Source: Buxus sempervirens (taxonomy: Eukaryota; Streptophyta; Magnoliopsida; Buxales; Buxaceae). Taken from it: DNA of 64,000 bases. The notes under the pieces were generated by a model. The model was not told the origin of the DNA, did no database searches, and saw only the letters and a program-made list of their open reading frames with translations. Shown piece by piece: positions 45,886 through 55,877 of this stretch (the stretch's first letter is position 1; every line of letters starts with the position of its first letter). Where the stretch lies: the NCBI GenBank assembly GCA_947561395.2, contig OX387192.1, forward strand, positions 12,126,221 through 12,190,220, given 5' to 3'. Both the position numbers and the translations under genes were made by a program.

Positions 45886-46556
45886 TGGCGACTCCGAATT
45901 ACCCCGTGCCGCGTTTCCCACGCGCGCACAGCGCGCACTCCCATGTGCACCTCGTCGTGCGAAATCACATGGGCACAATGAAGCCAAGAGAAGGAGTTCT
46001 AGCCTCAAAGGACTTCCATACAACTCCAAAGAAGCCTCTCCTCCTCAAGGTGAGCTTCTCAACACTTTGTACATAACATATATGACATTTGAAGTAAATG
46101 GAGTATGTTTAGGTGTTACATGATGTTTGCATGTTAGTTTATGGTTCTTTTCTCTTTTCCTCCTTCTTTTCTTCATTTCTCCCACCTTTTATTTATGTGA
46201 ATGGGCCCCCATGGTGAGGGGAGGTGTCTTGGCCCAAAGGAGAGGAGGAGAGACCATGTTCATGTTGTCTAGGGTCACACTTCAAAACACTTTTCCATGA
46301 TTCCCTTCATCTTTGTTTTCTTGTCATTTAAAGGAGAGTATGTTTTCCTCTTTCTCTCAATCTCATGTACCCCATATTAAACCCCCATATCCCTTTCTTT
46401 TATTTGTTTTCTAGTTCTCTTTGAGTATGCTTTGTCATCACTCCATGTTATATGATGTTTGTATGCATGGTTTGGCCGCATCGGATATTGACATAGGCCA
46501 ATTGGGACACCACCTTCCCCTATGGCATGGAGGGAAGGGGGGATGTCTTTGGTACA

Positions 46557-47150
46557 CAAAAACAGGGACACTTAAGGTCCCTGTTTTACCTCCTTGAGCT
46601 TCAACTCAAAATAGAGAGGGAGAGGCCCCAAGCCTCCTCCCTCCTTTTTTTTTTTGGGTAAGCACCTATGGAAATAGGTTTATTTTGTTAAAAATGAATT
46701 GGAAAGCCACTGTGGATCAACACAGTGACCCACAGGTAGTACCAAACCCATGTAGGGTGGGGAACCCTGCTTCTAGCCTGGAAAGATCAATTTTTGTTAC
46801 TTTCTGTGCTGCTTGTATACACAGGGCGGTTTGGCCTGATCCGTATGGTATAACAAAAACAGGGACACTTAAGGTCCCTGTTTTACCTCCTTGAGCTTCA
46901 ACTCAAAATAGAGAGGGAGAGGCCCCAAGCCTCCTCCCTCCTTTTTTTTTTTTGGATAAGCACCTTTGGAAATAGGTTTATTTTGTTAAAAATGAATTGG
47001 AAAGCCACTGTTGGTCAACATTGTGACCCACAGGTAATACCATACCCATGTGAGGTGGGGAACCCTGCTTCCTCCTTGAAAAGATCAATTTTTGTCACTT
47101 TCTGTGCTGCTCGTATACATAGGGCGGTTTGGCCTGATCCGTATGGTATA
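46557..47150 (+). repeat. 297-bp tandem duplication in T3a
   Basis: Copies 46557-46853 and 46854-47150 are alike apart from scattered changes. Each starts with the hairpin CAGGGAC-N7-GTCCCTG and ends inside a CCGTATGGTATA palindrome half, so the junction falls in a palindrome. Small ORFs inside are duplicates of each other and have no homology I recognise. Confidence 0.92.
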
Positions 47151-47186
47151 TACGGATCAAGCCAATCCGTATGTAATATACGGATC
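47135..47186 (+). repeat. CCGTAT palindromes, downstream (T3a)
   Basis: TGATCCGTATGG-TATATACGGATCA-type hairpin at 47135-47159 and ATCCGTATGTAATATACGGAT at 47166-47186, about 29 bp apart; a half unit at 46838 in the first duplicate. Confidence 0.85.
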
Positions 47187-48270
47187 AGTCACAGAAGTGG
47201 TAAAAATTTGATTTTTCTTGATTAAACAAGATTAAAACTAACCCTAATTAGTTAACCTTAGACCAATATGGTCTTTGAGTAATCAAAGACCTCTTTTGGG
47301 GATTTGGGCCTATCTAAGGCCCAATAGTGGCTTCCTAGTGGGCCTTCCAACGGGGCCCACACCCGTCTTCTAAACATGGATCCATCCCAATAATGGATTC
47401 TAAAGCAATTTGAATATTCCATGGGCCCTTACCAAGCCCAAGATACCTTCTTTAATAACCTAAACCAATCAAGTTAATTGTTTTACATCTTTAAATCACA
47501 TCCAAAATAAATAAACCAAATCCGAAAGGGGGTTATCCAATGTAACCCTAAACGGGACTTGGACTTACTTTAAGCCCAAATTGGCGTACCTGTGAGCCTT
47601 CCAATGGGGCCCACATATCAAACCCATATCATCTTTAAGGTAATAAGATAAAATTAAATAAAGGGATCCCTACCATAGATGGTCCCGCCATGGCTTAAAA
47701 TTACAAATGTATATCAGATTTGGATTGGGTGAAATAGATCAAATTGACTCTACCAAAATTAACCAGAATGACCCGTTGTAAAATCTTGAATTTTTTTAAT
47801 AATAATTAAAAAATTTATTTTGGGATTATTAATTTATTTAAGTGATGGAAAATTCCGAAAAAGAGATTAAGTGGTTAAACCGGAAATTCTCGGGTGAATC
47901 CGGGTGGAAATTCTAATTAAAAAAATAAAATAAGAAGCAATAATTATATTTTAATTTATTGGTTTAGGGTGGAGTGTCGCAAGGGTAATTTGGAAATTTC
48001 AGCAATTCAGGGATTATGTAAATTTGGGTAAGTGTTAATTATATCGTATTGTAATAATTTAATAAATGATTAAGGTAAACTTGGTTAGATTCAATTAAGT
48101 GGGGTTGTATTTATCTAAATAGCAAATCAGCTGATCAAGGCTAATAAGATGCAGTGTTCCTGTAGTGTAGAGATCATGGAATTAAAGCATTTTGGGTAGT
48201 GTCTATTTAAGGAGTTGGTAGTTTGGCGAAGCGGCGGATCATGAGAAGTTAAAGAATCTTGGGCGGCAGC

Positions 48271-48280
48271 TATAAATAGA
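48271..48280 (+). promoter_or_regulatory. TATA box of T2
   Basis: GCTATAAATAGAATG, about 490 bp inside the LTR. Confidence 0.65.
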
Positions 48281-50910
48281 ATGTTAAACTGTTGATGTTC
48301 CATTTAGTTCGCTCATTGTTCGATCGGAAGAGAGGTTGCTAAGGAGATCAGAGTAGGAGCTAGGGTTTGATAGAAATTATAAGAAGAGATTCTGATTAGA
48401 TGTGAGTGAATCATCTGTTTTGTCGAAGCTGAAGAGAACAGAGGCTTTGTTCATGGAAGAAAGGGGTGTCTAATCCTATTGATCTGAATTTTCGTTCAGA
48501 TCTCAATCCAGATCAAGTAAGGATCAAATAGGTTATTGCTTTAATTGATTTTGATTAGGTTTTGCTTCAGAATTCATGAAGAAAATAGATCAGGTGTTAA
48601 AACTCAGATTTATGCAATTTTAGCTTTCGTTGTAAAATTCTGGGCGTGGAGAACCAGATCAGCTTGTTGATTTCTGTTGAGATGGAATTCTAGCATTAGA
48701 CAGGCAAGTAGCACTTTCCAAAAGCATTTATTCGCACGATTTGGTTTACCTAAAGATGTAGAAATGAATTGATCAACAATTTTCTGAGTTCGGTTCTTAT
48801 ATGTGCGTCTAATCTATATTGCAGAGTTGTCATGGTTAGATTAAATTCAAATCAGTGTTTTTGTCTTGTTTGAATGATTTTCAAGTGATTAAAAGTGGTT
48901 TGGTTGGAGAAATACAAGTCAGTCTTTGAAGATATGCAATTGCTGCAAGTTGGAGAAACTTTGGTGTAGAAAATAACCTGGTGCTAACTTTGGGTGGGCT
49001 AACCTGGCGCCAACCTCACCAGGTCAGCCCCAGGTCAGTGCCCAGCACAAATCCCATATAAGGTGCAGCTAATTTGATAATGGAGTATAAGCATAGTTTT
49101 AGCCTCTTAAATCCTTTCAAATAAGTTCATCTAAACTCAAATTAGTATCTGAAGTTATTAATAACCTAATGAGGATTTAGATTAACAATATGAACTAAAG
49201 ATGGTGAAGCATGACGGCAAATATGTAATATGGTTTTCTATAGCAAGTTTTTGGGACTTCCTTGAACCTATTCTTGGTGTCAAACCTAAGATATTACCTC
49301 ATCTGAATTTTTCAAGATATAGTTGGGAGTTCAAGAACAGTTGGTAACCTATGGAAAATATTTCTTTTACAATAAAGAATAAGAATAATTTGATACTGGG
49401 ATTAATGAGTAGAGGGTTAGCCTTCATTGAAAAATATAAAAAATGCGGCTGTTTTGACCTAGCTTGTACAAGTTGATTTCTACCCTATTATACCTTTCCA
49501 AAGGAGTTAATATAGGTTCAATATAACCTTCAATTAATGTTATAAAATTTATGAAGGATAATTATCACCAAGAATTAAAGGATTGTTGAGAACTATAATA
49601 GCAAATGTATATTGTAATTTCTGTAGCATGTAACTGTGTCAACTTTAAGCAAATTCATATATTCTAACCTATGGTACCACTTCACCCGAGTTAGGCAAGG
49701 ATTATTTGAAGTTCAAGAGATGTTAGTAATTCCATGGAGATTAAAATAGCAATAAAGAATAGTGAGAAATTAATATTGGGATCAACCAGTAGAAGTTAGT
49801 AAATTTTGAATTATTACATTAAGCAAATTTAGCTAATTGGAGAATTCGTGAACCGATTATAATATCATTGAATATACTGTTTTATGTTGTGACCTGAATA
49901 GTATTTGGTTGTATTTTTCTTAGAATGTTCCCTGGTTATCACTTTTGGTCAATTGACAAAGTACTTTTACCGATTGTACCGAATATTTGAGAATTTCACT
50001 GTTTGATGATTATAGTGGCTTGTTGAGCTGAATTTGGTATTGTTAATGACTTCATTTGCCTTGAGCATTATTTTGATTTGAATTGAGTTAATATTTAGTA
50101 AATATGGACAGCTTTAAATAAAAGGGAATTTCACGCTTGAATTGTCTAATTCATTTTGATTTATTCCTGGGATTTTCTTGAGAAATATTTTGGGAAACTC
50201 CATGAGGGAGTAAGTTGGTCCTGAGTGGCCATGTCATGTTTGATCGCACTAGGTTATAAGTTGTTTTTGCACATCGAAATACTTCTTGGTTTGAACCGAA
50301 GCTTTTGCTGTACTTGTTGGTCTTTATTTAAGCTATTTAGGGCTTAGCTCATTATGGATCCATAATTTAGCTAGTAAGTGAAGTCTGTCTAATTTGTTTG
50401 GTTAAAATCTAGCTTCCTTTATACATTTCCTTTATATGGAGAGGCCTTCCATGAGGGAAGTGCTGCAAATCAAATTACCCTATTGCCTTTCCTCAATATA
50501 AAGAGGCCTTCCATGAGGGAAGTGTTGCAGCAACTTCCTTTCCACCCCAGAGGGGGTGAGATCTATTTTGGCATCAGATGTGGTAGTGGTTCTCAAACTG
50601 GATTGTTATCCCTTTCCACCCTAGAGGGGGTGAGGTCTTGTGGTTCCACCGAGCGACGACGATATTGGAATCAGAGTTCGCAGAGGTATCAGACTTTGCA
50701 GAGATATCAGATTTGGTAGAGGATTTCGGACTAGAACTATTTGGAGCTAGAACTTAACCATACAAAGTGGTGAAATTTCACGAGTCCCACTATACTATGT
50801 GGTTTGATATTGTTTTGCCGGATTAGTCGGATTATTCCGATTATCCGTGGTTAATCGTCGAGTTATATTTTAATCGTGCATATTTTAGAAATTAAATAAA
50901 TGTATTTGAG

Positions 50911-50946
50911 CATGCATATGCTGCTTGCTGAGATATTCATATCTCA
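50911..50946 (+). other. T2 stem-loop box, perfect palindrome
   Basis: CATGCATATGCTGCTTGC then TGAGATAT/ATATCTCA with a 2-nt centre (50929-50946). Confidence 0.75.
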
Positions 50947-51187
50947 ACCTTTTTGTTTTGTTTTTGTTTTCAGATCTCGGAAAGGACGTTACCGGCGGGC
51001 ATATGCTTGGTTCAGGTGAGTTGGGGATTTTAGTTGACTCTGATTATATTTATTTTATATTCATGTTTTCCTTTACTTTGATATTGTAGACACCCCAAAT
51101 TGCACTACAAAATGAGAAAATAATGAAAACATTAATTGGAATTTAAAACAGGCCAAAAATGCATGAAAATGAATAATTTAAGCCTGG

Positions 51188-51292
51188 GCCGTATTGTATC
51201 CACGGGCTAAGCGCGCCCGAATTTTATATACGGGCACGCAGCGCCCGTAATACATATACGGACACCTTTGGACTGTAAATCATTTACGGGCA
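51188..51292 (+). repeat. GCCCGTA palindrome array, 27-28-bp pitch (T1)
   Basis: Units start near 51188, 51215, 51243 and 51271; stems GCCCGTA/TACGGGC and relatives, the last with GTAAAT/ATTTAC. About 200 bp before the TATA box. Confidence 0.85.
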
Positions 51293-51491
51293 CATCAGAC
51301 TCGTGCGAGTTCTGTTCTTCTCTCGATTTCTGAGCCTTATCTTTAGTCCAATATCCCTTTAAATGAGCGAATTACATATTTTATTCGTGCGAAATATCTT
51401 TGTGGATAAAGGATGGGCATGATCTTGTGTTTAACTCAAACTGAAACTCTATCTTGCCAAACCTTGGACCAACCATACCCCTATGTTTGCC

Positions 51492-51500
51492 TATAAATAG
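51492..51500 (+). promoter_or_regulatory. TATA box of T1
   Basis: CCTATAAATAGAGGGCC. Confidence 0.75.
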
Positions 51501-53180
51501 AGGGCCTCTCCTCAAGCAAAGGGCCACGAAAATTTGAAGTCTAAGAAGCTCCAAGAGAAGAGAGGAATCCTTGCTACCCTGCTTGCTCAATCCAGGTAAG
51601 TCCCTTTTCCCTTTTTATTTTCTGTCTTCAATTCTAGAGATAATAGGATCTTCTCCATTGCTGTAGAATAAGGCCATATTTTGTACTTGTATTCCTAAAC
51701 TTGTCTCTAAGTACCTCAAGAGTCTCTCTAGCCGTAAAACGTGAAGAGAGAGCTAGGGGAAAAGAGAACAGGTGGATCCCTAGAATAGAACCCCATATCT
51801 GTTTTTCTCCTTTTTTCTAGAATAAGGCCTTTGATTGTGTTTGTATAACCAAACCTGTCTCCAAGTACCTCAAGAGTCTCTCTAGCCGTAAAACGTGAAG
51901 AGAGAGTTAGGGGAAAAGAGAACAGGTGGATCTGTAGGGTAGACCCCCATGTGCTCTAATTTGTGAGATGTGGCTGTTTTAAATATCTTGATCATGTTTT
52001 AATGGTTTTTATGATGAATCTGAATGAATCACATGAATCTATGATTTTTATAGCATGAGATCCCCACTTTTTGATAAAATTTGGATTTTTCACATATTTG
52101 CACCTACAGCACTATTTTCGTGATTTTAGGCTATGATCTTGGATTTATCATGATCAATATGGTAGATCTGAATCCAGAAGCCTGAAAGTAAATTCTAGGG
52201 TTTCATGATGTTGTTTTTAAATCGTTTTTCATTATTGAGAGAAGACCCTACGGTCTAAGTTCTCCCCTTTTGATGTTTTTCATCAACATGGGTATTTTTG
52301 GTTTTAATTTTTTGATTTAATGTGAAATTTGGGCTTTATCTATGTCCTGGACTATTCAAGTTCAAATTTGAAATATTTTATAAAAATTATATTTTTCCAG
52401 ATTTCTAGAATTTAACTTGAAGCCAGATTTTTGGATTTTTCACTTTAAATTTATTTTATCTCAATTTTATTTTGATCATGAAACCCTAGGAATGGTATGA
52501 TCATATTTGAAAGTTCTGGATCAATCAGACTATTCATATGAAAAAACCATATATTTTTGTCCTTTCTGTGATTTTTCATGAATTTTATAGCAAGCCTTTT
52601 TTCCTTTATTTTAATATGAACAATACCTGGCAACCACCTTGTGTGGATGAATAGGGGTGCCTAACACCTTCCCCTGTTCATAATCTAATCCCCTTACCCA
52701 TCTCTGGTTGTTTTTTTTTAGGAGGGTTATTTTTACCCTAAAATTGCCTTTTGTGCTTGTTTAATATCTTGGTGTCCATTCACACCTAAATTGAATGGTG
52801 GTGACTCTTTGTTTTATTTAATCCCACGTGATGATAGAGGAAGTCATTGGATTCTGATTTTTTCCCATGTCTCACAGATATAGCGATCCTGTGTGTAAAA
52901 GTAACCATTTGGGAATGAGTTACGTCTTTACTACGTAACCCGGTTCTGGGGCATTACACCCGTCACCCGACAGGGCGAACTAGGGTGTCTAAGGACTTCC
53001 CCAAACCGTAACTGAGAACTTAGCTAGAATCTCAAAGCCGCAGACCACTAATAGACACCCAGGTGTCTGCCTACACCCCATTTGGCAGTAGCGACTCTCA
53101 TTCCCAAAATTCCCAAAAGAGAGGAATGCACTCACGTACACCTTAGTCAATTGTGCGGCCCGCAGATCGACGCACGCACA

Positions 53181-55129
53181 CAAGCGTCCTAGGCCTAATG
53201 GATTCCAATGGATCTTCTATCAAACCTATTGGGAAATCATCAAGGATGAGGTTTGTAATCTTGTAGAGGAATTCTTTCTTGATAGAACCTTGGACAGGAA
53301 AGTAAACGATCCTTATATTATGCTAATCCCCAAAACTGAAACCCCAAAAGATTAAATGAATTTAGACCAATTAGCCTATGTAACTTCTGTTATAAAATAA
53401 TTTCTAGGCTGATTGTAAACAGAATGAGAATTCTCCTTCCTAAATTAATCTCCTCCTTTCAAAGTGCTTTTGTACTTGACCGTGTAATTCAAGAAAACAT
53501 ATTGACTGCCAGGAACTCTATCATGCCATTAAGAAAAATAAAAGGTGAAGCAAGGGCTATTTGGTGCAAAGCTTGATCTTACTGAAGCCTATGACAAACT
53601 AGATTAGAACTTCATCCAAGGTCTTTTTGCACACTTTTGGATTCAGCCAGAAATTTGTTGATATGATTATTACTTGTGTTAATTCCGTGTCATATATCAT
53701 CTTGATTAATGGGAAACCCTGTGGCATGTTCTACCCTTCCAGAGGCATTAGATACGGAGACCTCCCTATCTCCCGACATCTTCATACTTACTCAGCAAGT
53801 TCTGTCTGCTGCCATGGTTAAAGTTAAACAAGAGCATTTTTTTGCATGGTATAAAGGCCAATAGGGTAGCAGAACCCATTAGCCACCTTCTCTATGCGAA
53901 TGATCTTCTTCTTTTTGGAAGAGCTTCTGAAACTAACACCCAGAATTTAAATGCTACCACTAAAAGTTTTGTGAGTTTGCAGGTCACAAGATCAACAATT
54001 GAAAAGTAACGATAACATAGCTAGGATTTTTGGTGTCAAAGTTACTAAAAAAGGCTGGCAAATATTTGGGTATCCCCAATTTTTTAGCTGGCCAAAAAAT
54101 AAGTAACTTTCAAGAGGTGCTATATAGAATTAACAAAAAGCTGTCTGGGTGGAAGGCCAAGCTTCTTACCCAAGCTGGGAAGGCTACTGTCATCAATGCC
54201 ACTCTATTAAGTATCTCCTAGTATTACATAGGTTGCTAAAAATTCCTGGTACCATTACGAAATACATTGCTAAAGAGGCTCAAAATTTTTTTGGGTATAA
54301 ACCCAATAAAGAAAGGACTGTTCACACTATATGCCGGGAAAAACTATGTCTTCCAAAAAGATGTGGGGGCCTTAATATTAGAGACAGTAGGAAGTTCAAT
54401 CTGGCTATGCTTTCTAAAGTAGCCTGTGCCTTAGAATCTAACGAAAATAGAATTTGGACCAATCTATTTAAAGCTAAATATTTCCATAACCAAGATTTTT
54501 TCAAGCTCAAGCCGACAAAGAAAACTCTTCTTGGTTATGGAAACAAATCTGCAAGTCCAAGGATGTAATTGAAATCGGTAAATGTTGGATTATTGCTAAT
54601 GGTAATTCCATTAAGATTAGCGATAGGGGATGGTCGCACCAGTTAACCATTGAAGCTCTTGTGAATATGAATAATCAAAACTTTTCTAAGGTGGCTGACC
54701 TGATTGACTAACATTTGAGATGTTGGAACTTATAGAAATTAAGGGAGGTAGGGCCGGATCACATATTGGATCAAATCATAGCCATCCCAATTAACACATT
54801 TGCAGAAAATGATAGAATGGTGTGGTTTGGCACGACTGGTGGTAAATACACGGTATCTTCTGATTATTGCATGTTAACAAATGGGGAAGAAAGACATTAT
54901 GAGGTAAGTAAATGGTTTAAAATTTGGCATCTCCCTTGCCCCCAAAAAATCAATTTTTTTCAATGGAAACTTATACAAGAAGGCACGAGCACAAACAAGC
55001 TTCTGCACAACAGATTGGGTACTACTGTTGAGTACTGTATTCTGTGTAATAAAGAACAGGATTCAGGTCTTCATCTATTCCTCGAATGTGATTTTCTGAG
55101 GGCATTGTGGTTCGGCTACATGGGAGGTC
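53181..55129 (+). pseudogene. LINE piece 4: reverse transcriptase and zinc-binding domain
   Basis: Resumes the RT frame directly after T3a (PNGFQWIFYQTYWEIIK), then EFRPISLCNFCYKIISRLIV, a SAFVLDR box, KLD..EAYDKL-like and GIRYGD segments in shifted frames. The catalytic box reads YAND (53893-53904) where LINE RTs have F/YADD, so one metal-binding Asp is lost. From about 54030 comes the thumb part (AGKYLGIPNFLAG, RLNKKLSGWKAKLLTQAGK) and at 54913-55112 the RT zinc-binding domain (WHLPCPQKINFFQWK ... C-X2-C ... HLFLECDF). Multiple frameshifts and stops. Cut at 55129 by copia, with TSD AGGTC. Confidence 0.93.
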
Positions 55130-55576
55130 TGTAAGAAACCCAACGATTCTAATTATGCGGAATAAACACTTAGAACCAAATTTGACTAAAATTAAAACTG
55201 AATTGTAAAGGCTTAATGCCAAGGAATCTGTACCTCCAGCCATTGATGTTCTTCACGTTGCTGCTTCATTCTCTCAATATTTGGCACTTCCAAACTCTAA
55301 TCACTCTCTTTAGATAGTGTAAGACTGAAGGGGATTGAGCGTGTTGAGTTTGGGGACCAAACAGATTATTTATAGCCAAGCTTCCATCAAGCTTTTCAGT
55401 GGCTATGTGTTCAATGCTTCAGATCAAGATGGGCACATTCTAATTGCTCCATGAGTTGTAGACCACTTTCCGTTGCTGAAATGAAGAGACTTAACTCCTA
55501 AAATGAAGGGACTTAACTCTTCGTGAGAAACTCTTAAAATGAAGAGACTTAACTCTTAAAAGAGAAATGGTTAACA
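55130..55576 (-). repeat. Copia 3' LTR, 447 bp
   Basis: Sense strand starts TGTTAACCATTTCTC and ends GGTTTCTTACA. TATA box (sense GGCTATAAATAATC) at about 55365-55376. Internal repeats of GAAGAGACTTAACTC-type words lie at 55485-55560. Confidence 0.97.
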
Positions 55577-55591
55577 TTCTCCCACTTGGTC
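55577..55591 (-). other. Copia polypurine tract
   Basis: Sense strand ACCAAGTGGGAGAA abuts the 3' LTR; typical copia position and form. Confidence 0.8.
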
Positions 55592-55877
55592 CACAATTCT
55601 AATCTAATGTCTCATCTTAAACCCATCGATAATCTGTATTTAAGTAATGAATACACGAATCATGGTGATAGGTCCTCTAATGACGAGTAGTACCTTCCAT
55701 GTATTGCTATGTATTTATTTCTTAAAAATTCAACAATTTCTTAATGAATGAACCCTATGTTCATTCTTGGTCCAACATAGATGAATTCTTCTCAAAATTA
55801 AGGTGCACATAAATATGAGAAAAACTTCACAATAATTAAGAATTTCATTAGAACAACATTGTCCATACAACGAAAAA
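55592..55877 (-). other. Copia 3' untranslated region
   Basis: AT-rich sequence between the RNase H stop and the purine tract. No domain seen. Confidence 0.7.

Larger units (their letters stand above)
42365..45930 (+). mobile_element. Solo T3 LTR 'c' (plus), 3,566 bp, TSD GCGCG
   Basis: TGTAAGCACCTCAT start, CGCGCGCACA end, perfect TSD GCGCG at 42360-42364 and 45931-45935, inside the last 50 bp of T3b. Holds three diverged ~155-bp blocks (42440-42890), GC-rich palindromes around 43081-43171, a TATA box, a poly-C tract (43363-43376) and another at 44034-44046, a GGCGCCCACCT cluster (44401-44665), motifs at 45037 and 45561 and the terminal stem-loop 45864-45885. Much more GC-rich than other copies. 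LTR-only. Confidence 0.92.
39371..45977 (+). mobile_element. Solo T3 LTR 'b' (plus), TSD GTGAA/ATGAA, split by T3c
   Basis: TGTCAGCACCTCAT start and CATGGGCACA end; flanks 39366-39370 GTGAA and 45978-45982 ATGAA differ by one transition. Its own pieces 39371-42364 and 45931-45977 total 3.04 kb. Contains TCCGCAC palindromes before the TATA box and downstream, diverged tandem blocks with GATTCCGATGCAACTGAGTT, a TGGGCC-rich 3' region with motifs at 41772 and 42025, and the terminal stem-loop at 42317. LTR-only. Confidence 0.88.
51085..52876 (+). mobile_element. Solo T1 LTR (plus), 1,792 bp, TSD GATAT
   Basis: TGTAGACACCCC start, CATGTCTCACA end, perfect TSD GATAT at 51080-51084 and 52877-52881. 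Array at 51188-51292, TATA box 51492, CCAGGTAAGTCC at 51593, and a duplicated leader segment with AGCCGTAAAACGTGAAGAGA as in the T1 at 24036. It appears close to that copy by eye. LTR-only. Confidence 0.93.
47777..52958 (+). mobile_element. Solo T2 LTR (plus), TSD CCCGT, split by a T1
   Basis: TGTAAAATCTTG start, TTCTGGGGCATTACA end, perfect TSD CCCGT at 47772-47776 and 52959-52963. About 3.39 kb of its own sequence. Holds a TATA box (48271), a CCTGGCGCCAACC palindrome patch (48975-49040), hairpins built on CTTCCATGAGGGAAG and CACCC..AGAGGGGGTG (50435-50630) and the stem-loop box (50911-50946). Long AT-rich stretches 49050-50400 show nothing recognisable. Confidence 0.92.
38345..53180 (+). 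mobile_element. Solo T3 LTR 'a' (plus), TSD CAAGC, holding T3b and a T2
   Basis: TGTAAGCACCTCAT start, CGCACGCACA end, perfect TSD CAAGC. Its own pieces are 38345-39370, 45978-47776 and 52959-53180, about 3.05 kb. Includes CCGTAT/ATACGG palindromes before the TATA box and again downstream, a 297-bp tandem duplication, two GTGGGCC-N9-GGCCCAC-type motifs (47338, 47592) and the terminal stem-loop (53067). LTR-only. Removal restores the LINE RT frame. Confidence 0.92.

Noticed and set aside
46662-46682. Another T3 start (GGTAAGCACCT) in T3a
   Set aside because: It occurs in both copies of the 297-bp duplication, is followed by unrelated sequence, and has no matching end or TSD.
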